The position numbers and the translations under genes are program-made. DNA of 13,777 nucleotides, taken from NCBI GenBank assembly GCA_937952155.1, contig CALFYH010000431.1, positions 1 through 13,777 on the forward strand, in the 5' to 3' direction. Shown piece after piece: positions 1 to 6,131 of the stretch. The notes below the pieces were generated by a model. It saw only the letters and a list, made by a program, of their open reading frames with translations, was not told the DNA's origin and did no database searches. Each line of letters starts with the position of its first letter. The first letter of the stretch is position 1. This DNA is from an uncultured Saprospiraceae bacterium. Lineage in GTDB: Bacteria; Bacteroidota; Bacteroidia; Chitinophagales; Saprospiraceae.

Positions 1-1
1 C

Positions 2-508
2 AAAAAAATATATGCAGACGATGTGCTTTTATTGCAATCCATAGGCAGACAGACATTTAAGGAAACATTTGCTGAAGGAAATACAGAAGAAAATATGAGA
101 AAGTATCTGGAAGAAGGATTTTCGATCGAAAAACTCACTTCGGAGCTAAATGACAAAAATGCAGCCTTCTACCTTGCAGAAAATACAGAAAATGTCGTAG
201 GCTATCTGAAACTCAATTTTGGTGGATCACAAACAGAGCTCAAAGATGAAAAAGCGGTAGAAATAGAAAGGATTTATGTACTTAAGGAATTTCATGGTCA
301 AAATGTAGGTCAAATATTCTATGAAAAGGCCATCCAAGTAGCGAAGGACCATAATTCGGATTATATATGGCTAGGCGTATGGGAAGAAAATCCGAGAGCT
401 ATCAGATTTTATGAGAAAAACGGCTTTGTGGCATTTGATAAGCATATTTTCAGATTGGGCGATGATGAGCAGACAGACATCATGATGAAAAAGAAATTGG
501 AGCAATAA
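2..508 (+). CDS. GNAT-family N-acetyltransferase, PaiA-like (5' end cut by window edge)
   Basis: Acetyl-CoA-dependent N-acetyltransferase, probably acting on a polyamine or another small amine in the cytoplasm. The reading frame is open from base 2 and the true start lies upstream of the window. A GTG at 23 is in frame, but the residues before it (ending IYADD) fit the usual first strand and helix of a GNAT fold, so I reject it as the start. Visible hallmarks are an N-terminal QTFKETF segment, the strand VEIERIYV leading to the acetyl-CoA pyrophosphate loop (HGQNVGQ, a degenerate form of Q/RxxGxG/A), then IWLGVWEENPRAIRFYEKNGF, and a C-terminal DDEQTDIMM. From memory this layout closely resembles Bacillus PaiA, the spermidine/spermine acetyltransferase. 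The family is secure; the substrate is inferred. Confidence 0.9.
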   Translation, partial: KKIYADDVLLLQSIGRQTFKETFAEGNTEENMRKYLEEGFSIEKLTSELNDKNAAFYLAENTENVVGYLKLNFGGSQTELKDEKAVEIERIYVLKEFHGQNVGQIFYEKAIQVAKDHNSDYIWLGVWEENPRAIRFYEKNGFVAFDKHIFRLGDDEQTDIMMKKKLEQ

Positions 509-521
509 ATTTAATAATCTC

Positions 522-562
522 TTGGTTTGTGCATTTTGTGAATAATAACAAAAATCAACCAA
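522..562 (+). terminator. Imperfect AT-rich hairpin after the GNAT gene, possible terminator
   Basis: Outer arms TTGGTT (522-527) and AACCAA (557-562) enclose inner arms TTTTGT (534-539) and ACAAAA (548-553). An asymmetric internal loop separates them, and the apical loop is 8 bases. The structure begins 14 bases after the GNAT stop and lies well before the next gene. No clear T-run follows, so termination is only a suggestion. Confidence 0.3.
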
Positions 563-591
563 AGTCTTCCCATTTCACATTTTTTAAAACC

Positions 592-599
592 TACATTTT
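592..599 (+). promoter_or_regulatory. Possible Bacteroidota -7 element before the channel cluster
   Basis: TACATTTT matches the TAnnTTTG -7 consensus at all fixed positions except the final G. It ends 26 bases before the ATG at 626. I see no convincing TTTG -33 box about 20 bases upstream, so the call is weak. Confidence 0.25.
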
Positions 600-625
600 A
601 AAGATCCTGTAAAAAATAGTTCAAC

Positions 626-1294
626 ATGACATTTGCCCATATTCTAAAGAAACATAAGTACGAACTACTGCTATTCGGCCTGTTACAACATCTTTTTATG
701 GGCATGCTTTTAACCGATCTGGAGTTATACAGAAACGTTTTCTGGCCTATCAATATGATTATTTTGGGATTTACCTCATTTGGGATTTATTTGGAACATA
801 ACAAAAAACGGATCTTTATCCTAAGAGTATTAATCTTAACGATATGTGCTACACCATTATTGGCTAGAATTTTAGGTTTTTCATCAAGTCTGATGATTTA
901 CTTGAGCATATCATATGTGCTATTTTTTATATATGTATTTTATGAAATCTTCTTATTCTTAGTCAAGCCTAGTTACATCAATAAAGATGTTATCATTGCA
1001 TCAGGATGTGGATATTTGCTACTGATCGAGATAGCCACTTTCACACAGCAAACTATTTATTCTTTCCAACCACTAGCATATTCAGGGTTAGACATTAGTC
1101 ATGCTACAGCTACATTCATTGATTTTGTATATTTTTCTACTATAACATTGACAAGCATTGGATTTGGAGATATCTTACCCAATATTCACTATTCGAAATT
1201 GCTGACAGCCCTTATCGGAATCGCTGGTCAGTTCTACTCAGTAATACTAGTTGGTATTTTAATTAGTAAATTCACATCTCAAAACAATAAGTAA
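626..1294 (+). CDS. Six-TM potassium-channel-like membrane protein (Ion_trans_2 pore)
   Basis: Probable cation, likely K+, channel subunit of the inner membrane. The 222-residue protein is very hydrophobic. Likely membrane segments lie near residues 12-30, 38-55, 63-83, 88-113, 121-141 and 193-215. A re-entrant pore helix and filter sit before the last segment. The filter reads TSIGFGD (176-182), which corresponds to the T-x-G-Y/F-G-D signature of K+ channels. There is no cytosolic RCK/TrkA-N or cyclic-nucleotide domain, since the protein ends about ten residues after the last segment. No arginine-rich S4 is evident, so voltage gating is not indicated. The stop codon shares one base with the ATG of the next gene (TAATG at 1292-1296), suggesting translational coupling to the MscS gene. 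Family assignment is strong; ion selectivity and gating are inferred. Confidence 0.85.
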   Translation: MTFAHILKKHKYELLLFGLLQHLFMGMLLTDLELYRNVFWPINMIILGFTSFGIYLEHNKKRIFILRVLILTICATPLLARILGFSSSLMIYLSISYVLFFIYVFYEIFLFLVKPSYINKDVIIASGCGYLLLIEIATFTQQTIYSFQPLAYSGLDISHATATFIDFVYFSTITLTSIGFGDILPNIHYSKLLTALIGIAGQFYSVILVGILISKFTSQNNK

Positions 1295-1527
1295 TGAATT
1301 TTTTAGAATTTACATGGGATGAATCTGGCAATTATATAGTGTTTTGTGCAGTTATTGTTGCTACCATTATTGTTGCACAATTAGTAAAAAATTATATCCA
1401 AAAGAAAATAATTGAGAAGACATCGGGACACCACATAGATGTAACCAGTTTTGTTTTTATAAAACACATGCTTGTATCGATCATATATTTTCTAGGATTA
1501 GGCTGGGCTTTACTCTGTTGCCTATAA
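1294..1527 (+). pseudogene. MscS-type mechanosensitive channel, N-terminal part (frameshifted)
   Basis: First part of a short MscS-like channel. The 77 codons encode two membrane segments (about residues 13-31 and 58-75) joined by a charged loop with HHIDVTSFVFIKH, then hit TAA at 1525-1527. The natural continuation, LPITHTFAHSLLAGAGAS, is in the -1 frame from about 1518, so a single missing base (or two extra) in 1513-1524 splits the gene. No X-XXY-YYZ slippery heptamer is present at the junction (codons TTA CTC TGT TGC CTA TAA), which argues against programmed frameshifting. It starts at the ATG that overlaps the stop of the upstream channel gene. Joined with the downstream part the protein would be about 170 residues, a compact MscS with three membrane segments and a beta domain. 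The cause is either a real mutation or a sequence error. Confidence 0.7.
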
Positions 1528-1808
1528 CACACACCTTTGCTCATTCACTCCTAGCAGGTGCCGGAGCATCCACATTGATTTTGGGTTTTGCATCGCAACA
1601 ATTATTCTCAAATTTGTTTAGTGGATTATTTTTAGTAATCAATCGCCCATTTAAAATCGGAGATACCATCAAATTCCAAGGTAGCCAAGGCAAAGTGGTC
1701 GAAATCAACCTCAATGCAACCTTGATTGTAGATCAGGATGGAAATAAAATCATAATTCCCAGCTCAATAATCTTGAATGATAAAATCAAAATTGTAAATA
1801 TCAACTAA
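1518..1808 (+). pseudogene. MscS-type mechanosensitive channel, pore helix and beta domain (frameshifted C-terminal part)
   Basis: Second part of the split MscS-like channel. It carries the pore-lining TM3 region, rich in Gly and Ala (AGAGASTLILGFASQQ), followed by LFSNLFSGLFLVINRPFKIGD, which matches the conserved MscS stretch around SNLxxGxxLxxxRPFxxGD. The beta domain follows (GKVVEINLNATLIVDQDGNKIIIPSS). The frame contains no ATG from its opening at 1416 to the stop. The only available start is the TTG at 1518, inside the upstream fragment. That favours one broken gene over two separate genes, although reinitiation at the overlapping stop cannot be excluded. The large C-terminal alpha/beta domain of E. 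coli MscS is absent. The carbonic anhydrase gene begins 6 bases after the stop. Family assignment is strong. Confidence 0.75.
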
Positions 1809-1814
1809 CCTTTT

Positions 1815-2561
1815 ATGCTAAAAAAAGAAAAATTAGAAATCATCAGGAAGTGGTATCCCAATGCGATAACCACGATAGATAGTGTCAACAAACTCATAGA
1901 TTTTGTGGAAGATGAGCTGCTTTTGGAGCCATCACAAATCATGCTTGCAGACAGCATATGCAGTGATGACGTCATAAGTATCCAATATCCATCACGCGCA
2001 CAGGATTTTTTAGGCCCGTTCAAAATGGGTGGTTTAAATGGTTTTCCATTTACTGGTCTAACTGGAATGGGCGCATTTGCAAGTCATGTACCAGATGATG
2101 GTGCTGTGTTTGTGTATTATGGACCACATATCGGCATCACAAAAAATGGCACCTTGGGTGAAATAAACCGAGTTGGTCAACATAAAAATACAGGTTGTTG
2201 TGGTGCTGCAAAAGGTGCTTTAAACAAGTTGCTCAATGACCAAATAATACCTGGTGTTGTTACAGATATGGACTATCAAATGAATACCATCGAACAAATT
2301 ATTTATGCTGAAAAAGAAAGAATATTAACAGCATCATCACCATTATACGAGGCTACCGAAGTAATTTATGACGCCATTGACAAAAGAATCAATGAATTGG
2401 TCGAACTGACGACCTACAAATGCAAATATGTAATCTTGATAGGAGCCATTCTGATAAATAGCGATCATGATATGGGTTCATTTACCGAAATCAAAAGATT
2501 TGATATCATAGATTTAACTTCAAATGTGCGTAGCAATATGATCGGTGTGTATAAACTTTGA
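1815..2561 (+). CDS. LCIB/LCIC-type carbonic anhydrase (theta class, beta-like)
   Basis: Likely zinc carbonic anhydrase interconverting CO2 and bicarbonate, of the LCIB family first known from the algal CO2-concentrating mechanism. The 248-residue protein has no signal peptide and should be cytoplasmic. Visible signatures in order are ICSDDV with Cys49 and Asp51/52, a glycine-rich GFPFTGLTGMGAFASHVPDDG with His91, YYGPHIGI at 101-108, GEINRVGQ, and GCCGAAKGA with Cys128/Cys129. A Cys-His-Cys set is what I recall for the LCIB zinc site. The ligands are C49, H91 and C128 or C129, with Asp51/52 in the place of the beta-class acid. It sits 6 bases after the MscS gene and about 520 bases after the start of that gene, so it is probably co-transcribed with both channel genes. 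Activity is not guaranteed, because some LCIB homologues are reported to be inactive. Confidence 0.85.
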   Translation: MLKKEKLEIIRKWYPNAITTIDSVNKLIDFVEDELLLEPSQIMLADSICSDDVISIQYPSRAQDFLGPFKMGGLNGFPFTGLTGMGAFASHVPDDGAVFVYYGPHIGITKNGTLGEINRVGQHKNTGCCGAAKGALNKLLNDQIIPGVVTDMDYQMNTIEQIIYAEKERILTASSPLYEATEVIYDAIDKRINELVELTTYKCKYVILIGAILINSDHDMGSFTEIKRFDIIDLTSNVRSNMIGVYKL

Positions 2562-2592
2562 GAAGGAAGATTTTTTCACTTATTCTTTATAC

Positions 2593-2614
2593 TTATAGTT
2601 AAACCTAACTATAA
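2593..2614. repeat. Perfect 9-bp inverted repeat between the carbonic anhydrase and peroxidase genes
   Basis: Arms TTATAGTTA (2593-2601) and TAACTATAA (2606-2614) flank the loop AACC. The structure lies 31 bases after the carbonic anhydrase stop and 28 bases before the peroxidase ATG. It could be a weak terminator for the upstream cluster, or an operator or mRNA leader hairpin for the peroxidase. It is too AT-rich and lacks a following T-run, so a strong intrinsic terminator is unlikely. Confidence 0.5.
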
Positions 2615-2642
2615 AAATATTGTCATACATTAAAGATCATAC

Positions 2643-3824
2643 ATGAACAAGTATAGAATTTTCATATTACCATGTGTAATAGCACTTTTGTCATTACTCT
2701 CTTGCGAAAAAGAAGCAACGGTCATCACTGAATCAGCGGTAATTCGCACTTTCAAAGGTGCCATCGACCTGGAAAACTTGGCAAACTATTCTAATCAAAC
2801 AATTCCAGCTTATATAACCAAAGACAATACTTCTGGCAATCCTATCACTGACAAAGGCGCCACTTTGGGTCGAGTTTTGTTTTATGACAAAAACTTATCT
2901 GTCAATAATACCATTTCGTGTGCAAGTTGTCACCAACAAGCATTTGCTTTTAGTGATACGGCAGTAGCCAGTAAAGGTGTGAATGGTCTGACAGCAAGGC
3001 ATAGCATGAGACTGATCAATGCACGCTTTGGCGAAGAAGTCAAATTTTTCTGGGACGAACGCGCATCCAGTTTAGAAGATCAGACTTCAAAACCAATTCA
3101 AGATCATAACGAAATGGGTTACAGTGGGCAAAATGGCGATCCTTCGATAAACGATTTGATCACAAAATTGGAAGCTAAAGATTACTACAAAGAGCTATTT
3201 ACCTTTGTTTACGGCAATGACAACATCACTGAAGCAAAAATCCAACAAGCCTTGGCCCAATTTATACGGAGTATCCAATCATTTGATGCAAAATACGATG
3301 CAGGTCGAGCGCTTGTCAACAAGGAAACTGATAATTTCCCAAATTTTACCAATCAGGAGAATAGTGGAAAATTATTGTTTCTAACCGATCCGATTTTCGA
3401 TAACAAAAGTGAAAGAATTGGTGGTGGATTAGGCTGCCAAAAATGTCATAGGGCACCAGAATTTGATATCGATCCGAATACGAAAAGCAATGGATTTGGT
3501 GGAAGTCTGAATGGTGGCCCAGATTTTACAAATACTAGGTCTCCATCACTTCGCAACCTGACCAATACCCAGGGACAAGTTAATGGCCCGATGATGCATA
3601 CAGCTATAATAAAAGACCTCCAAGCAGCAATCGGCCATTATGGCAATCTCACAAACGCAGCAAAAACCAATTCAAATCTAGATGAAAGACTTAAGCCTAA
3701 TGGTATCGACGGTCAGCAACTTCATCTTACGGCTCAAGAAATAAATTCGGTCATAGCCTTCCTAAAAACATTAGCTGGAACCGATGTTTATACCAATGAA
3801 AAATGGAGCAATCCTTTTGAATAG
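2643..3824 (+). CDS. Di-heme cytochrome c peroxidase / MauG-family lipoprotein
   Basis: Periplasm-facing di-heme c-type enzyme that probably reduces hydrogen peroxide using electrons from small cytochromes. The N-terminus is a lipoprotein signal with lipobox LLSC and lipidated Cys21, so the protein should be membrane-anchored. Two c-type heme sites are visible: CASCH at 93-97 and CQKCH at 265-269. The context RVLFYDKNLS before the first heme, EMGY (Met158) between them, TRSPSLRN (298-305) and GPMMHT (Met317/318) after the second are typical of bacterial CcpA/MauG proteins. Length 393 is a little longer than soluble CcpA, accounted for by the lipoprotein leader and linker. It appears to be a single-gene unit, separated from its neighbours by 81 and 105 bases. 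The alternative is a MauG-like oxidase with a protein or small-molecule substrate; sequence alone does not decide. Confidence 0.9.
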   Translation: MNKYRIFILPCVIALLSLLSCEKEATVITESAVIRTFKGAIDLENLANYSNQTIPAYITKDNTSGNPITDKGATLGRVLFYDKNLSVNNTISCASCHQQAFAFSDTAVASKGVNGLTARHSMRLINARFGEEVKFFWDERASSLEDQTSKPIQDHNEMGYSGQNGDPSINDLITKLEAKDYYKELFTFVYGNDNITEAKIQQALAQFIRSIQSFDAKYDAGRALVNKETDNFPNFTNQENSGKLLFLTDPIFDNKSERIGGGLGCQKCHRAPEFDIDPNTKSNGFGGSLNGGPDFTNTRSPSLRNLTNTQGQVNGPMMHTAIIKDLQAAIGHYGNLTNAAKTNSNLDERLKPNGIDGQQLHLTAQEINSVIAFLKTLAGTDVYTNEKWSNPFE

Positions 3825-3881
3825 TATGGTCGAATGATGGCATAAATTTGTTAATATTTCAAATTCCTGTAAAATATTTTG

Positions 3882-3889
3882 TACTTTTG
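3882..3889 (+). promoter_or_regulatory. Bacteroidota-type -7 element before the NTF2-like gene
   Basis: TACTTTTG is an exact match to TAnnTTTG, ending 40 bases before the ATG at 3930. A TTTC at 3857-3860 sits 21 bases upstream and may serve as a degenerate -33 TTTG box. The position implies a leader of about 35 bases. Confidence 0.5.
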
Positions 3890-3929
3890 ATATACGTTAG
3901 GGCTATTAATCATCTAAATCATAGGCAAA

Positions 3930-4400
3930 ATGATCCATGCACAGTTAATCCAAAAGTTCTACAGCGCATTTGCGGCCAAAAATATAGAAGACATGATCGA
4001 TTGTTATCATGATGACATTAGATTTGAAGATCCTGCATTCGGAATATTAGATGGTGATCGAGCAGAGAGCATGTGGCGAATGTTGTTAAAAAACAATAAA
4101 AGTAAGTTAGATATTGAATTTTCAGACATAGAAACCAATGGACAAATAGGAACAGCCCAATGGACAGCCCGATATATTTTCAGCCAGACAGGACGCAATG
4201 TCGTAAATAATGTCAAGGCTGAATTTGAATTTAAAGATGGAAAAATTATAAAACATACCGATCATTTCGATCTTTATGTTTGGAGTAGGCAAGCCATGGG
4301 ACTCAAAGGATTATTGATGGGTTGGACTCCATTTTTCAAAACAAAATTACAACAACGTACCAATAAACTTTTAGACCAATTTATGGCACAACACAAATAA
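3930..4400 (+). CDS. NTF2-like / SnoaL-fold protein
   Basis: Small cytoplasmic cone-fold (NTF2-like) protein of 156 residues; ligand or reaction unknown. The first helix and strand carry the usual pattern of the fold: FYSAFAAKNIEDMIDCYHDDIRFEDPAFG (residues 10-38), with an acidic strand after the CYH. Strands follow with GTAQWTARYIF (74-84) and VVNNVKAEFEFKDGKIIKHTDHFDLYVWSRQAMG (91-124). The HTDHFDLYVW stretch and a C-terminal GLLMGWTPFF helix define a subgroup common in Bacteroidota and annotated only as nuclear transport factor 2 family. A promoter box lies 40 bases upstream, and the DUF2200 gene begins 20 bases downstream, so the two are probably one transcript. Homologues include isomerases, dehydratases and simple binding proteins. 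I cannot pick among these. Confidence 0.85.
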   Translation: MIHAQLIQKFYSAFAAKNIEDMIDCYHDDIRFEDPAFGILDGDRAESMWRMLLKNNKSKLDIEFSDIETNGQIGTAQWTARYIFSQTGRNVVNNVKAEFEFKDGKIIKHTDHFDLYVWSRQAMGLKGLLMGWTPFFKTKLQQRTNKLLDQFMAQHK

Positions 4401-4420
4401 TTTAATCAAGGGCAGCAACC

Positions 4421-4771
4421 ATGGATAATCAACGAGTTTTCAAAATGTCATTTGCCAGCGTATATCCACATTACGTCAATAAAGCTGAAAGAAAAGGCAG
4501 GACCAAAGATGAAGTAGATGAAATCATTTGCTGGCTCACAGGCTATGATTTACCTACATTACAACGTATTATTGACGAAAAAAATGATTTTACATTTTTC
4601 TTTGATAATGCACCACAACTCAATCCCAATGTATCAAAAATCACAGGCGTCATCTGTGGTTATCGTGTCGAAGATATCGAAGATAGACTGATGCAAAAAA
4701 TCAGGTATTTGGACAAGTTAATTGACGAATTGGCCAAAGGCCGACCAATGGCTAAGATATTGAGAAGCTAA
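4421..4771 (+). CDS. DUF2200 family protein
   Basis: Conserved small cytoplasmic protein of unknown function, 116 residues, the usual length for the family. The family pattern runs through the whole protein: MSFASVYPHYVNKAERKGRTK (9-29), DEIICWLTGYD (33-43), DFTFFFDNAPQLNPN (56-70), ITGVICGYRVEDIEDRLM (74-91) and IRYLDKLIDELAKGRPMAKILR (94-115). No membrane segment or signal peptide is seen. The high conservation of the basic, tyrosine- and helix-rich surface suggests a compact helical protein, but no enzymatic motif is evident. It follows the NTF2-like gene by 20 bases on the same strand. It ends only 12 bases from the end of the convergent DUF4407 gene, so any terminator must lie in or near that gap. 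Family identity is secure; function is not known to me. Confidence 0.88.
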   Translation: MDNQRVFKMSFASVYPHYVNKAERKGRTKDEVDEIICWLTGYDLPTLQRIIDEKNDFTFFFDNAPQLNPNVSKITGVICGYRVEDIEDRLMQKIRYLDKLIDELAKGRPMAKILRS

Positions 4772-4783
4772 AATCCTATATGA

Positions 4784-5926
4784 TCAAAAATCGAAGATTC
4801 GTCTTTTCTTAAGCATTGTAAACCAACCTTCATTGCGCGACATGAGTTCTTCTTTTTCCTTGCGAAGAGCATGGGCAAAAACCTCGTTTTCGGCATTGAT
4901 CATCTCAGTGACCCGAAATCCTGCGGTTTTATTTTCAAAGGTCAATTGACTATCAGTCGCCAATTTTGCTATTGTGGTTTGCTTTAGATTAGCAAGGTGA
5001 TATTCTGTTTCTAAAGTGTCTATACGCTGATCATATGGTGTACGTTCGCTGATAAGTTTGACTAAAATCGGAGCGCACTCTATGATCAAAAACAAAATAG
5101 AAATAAAAATACCGGCAATACGAATAGCATCGTCGGCAGATGATAATCGGTGCATTGCCTTTAGTCTCGAAGCAAATCCAGTGAGTGTGGCTCTGCTTAA
5201 GTTATCCATCTCAGCTTTGCGTTTAGATTCAATGACCTCGAGCTTTGCCAATTCTTGTTCCAATTTCGGATTTATCTCTGCGTATGCCAATTGATAATCT
5301 TGTTCAGCTTTATCCGATGCTTTGGCTTTTGCCTTGTAGATCGCACCCATAGCCCGGATTTTGCTACCGCCAGTACCATCTGCTTCAGCAAGCGCTTCAC
5401 TCAGTCGTGCAGTCCTTTCTTGATCGAATTTATTGAGTTTATTTCTCAAAAGTGTGATCTCATCATTGATCACCTTAGTATCGGCTTCATAACGTTTTTT
5501 GAGTAAGTCGTCTTGCTGTCTGTACGTCTCTTGCTGCATCATACCTATCTCGGCATTGATTTCTGATTCAAACAGTTTCAGTTCTAGTGGTGTAGCGATA
5601 ACGATACCTATGAATACTGCCAATATTATCCTAGGAGCAGCCATAGCCAATTCTTTTAAGAAATTGGACTTTTTGCGCATACCTGATACAATATATCGGT
5701 CTAGATTAAATATCATCATTCCCCATACTATAGCAAAAATGGTAGATACCACGTATGATTCGAATACCGTGTAAAGCGCATAACCAGCTGATATAGCAGA
5801 GAATATACCCGTAAAAAGTACGGTCGCACCTATACCTTGATATTTGATATAATCTGTAGGGCAACGCTTCAAAACAGAATTGACGGCACCTGAGCAAAAA
5901 ATGAAAAAAGAAGATAAGCTGTTCAT
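4784..5926 (-). CDS. DUF4407 membrane protein with a long central coiled coil
   Basis: Inner-membrane protein of unknown function, 380 residues. Membrane segments are predicted near residues 31-52, 57-74, 97-116 and 269-290. The FNLDRYIVS motif (73-81) after the second segment is characteristic of DUF4407. Between the third and fourth segments lies a roughly 150-residue, charge-rich region (about 117-262) that reads as coiled coil: repeated ELAKLE, KAEQDY and RNKLNKFDQER stretches. It also contains an ADGTGGSKIRAMG break at 182-194. The hydrophilic C-terminus is basic and ends RRIFDF. The architecture, two membrane hairpins bracketing a long helical arm, suggests a structural or oligomeric scaffold, but that is inference. 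It is transcribed alone, with its own promoter box upstream (5953-5960), and converges on the DUF2200 gene. Confidence 0.85.
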   Translation of the reverse strand: MNSLSSFFIFCSGAVNSVLKRCPTDYIKYQGIGATVLFTGIFSAISAGYALYTVFESYVVSTIFAIVWGMMIFNLDRYIVSGMRKKSNFLKELAMAAPRIILAVFIGIVIATPLELKLFESEINAEIGMMQQETYRQQDDLLKKRYEADTKVINDEITLLRNKLNKFDQERTARLSEALAEADGTGGSKIRAMGAIYKAKAKASDKAEQDYQLAYAEINPKLEQELAKLEVIESKRKAEMDNLSRATLTGFASRLKAMHRLSSADDAIRIAGIFISILFLIIECAPILVKLISERTPYDQRIDTLETEYHLANLKQTTIAKLATDSQLTFENKTAGFRVTEMINAENEVFAHALRKEKEELMSRNEGWFTMLKKRRIFDF

Positions 5927-5952
5927 CGATTTTTAATTTTAAATATTCATTC

Positions 5953-5960
5953 CAAAATTA
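5953..5960 (-). promoter_or_regulatory. Promoter -7 box TAATTTTG for the DUF4407 gene
   Basis: Read on the minus strand, TAATTTTG is an exact TAnnTTTG match. A CTTG (5981-5984 read on the minus strand) lies 20 bases upstream as a near -33 box. The box ends 26 bases before the start codon at 5926. Confidence 0.55.
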
Positions 5961-5968
5961 ATCGTCTC

Positions 5969-5986
5969 TCCTTGGATTATCAAGGA
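5969..5986. repeat. Short inverted repeat over the -33 region of the DUF4407 promoter
   Basis: Arms TCCTTG (5969-5974) and CAAGGA (5981-5986) around a 6-base spacer GATTAT overlap the proposed -33 box. A dyad here could be a binding site for a dimeric regulator, or chance; the arms are only 6 bp. The rest of the 205-base gap 5927-6131 is AT-rich and I see no gene in it. Confidence 0.3.
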
Positions 5987-6131
5987 TAATAGACGAATGG
6001 GATAAAATAAGGGACAAAGATATATTATAATTTTTTATAATATGTAATTTTCTGTAAATATTTTATCAATCGACTGTCATATGATGAAAAAATCCTTGAT
6101 TATATGAGCTTTTAGACATTTTGAGTACATT

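Noticed and set aside
23..25. GTG start for the GNAT gene
   Set aside because: The frame is open to the window edge and the preceding residues fit the N-terminal strand of the fold, so the gene is truncated rather than starting here.
1509..1527. Programmed -1 ribosomal frameshift joining the MscS halves
   Set aside because: No X-XXY-YYZ slippery heptamer is present in the relevant codons and no strong downstream stem was apparent, so an indel or sequence error is more likely.
3845..3865. Small inverted repeat AATTTG / CAAATT after the peroxidase gene
   Set aside because: Six-bp AT-rich arms are expected by chance in such sequence and no T-run follows.
5058..5774. Open frames on the plus strand opposite the DUF4407 gene
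   Set aside because: They mirror the coiled-coil codons of a well-supported gene and have no family signature.
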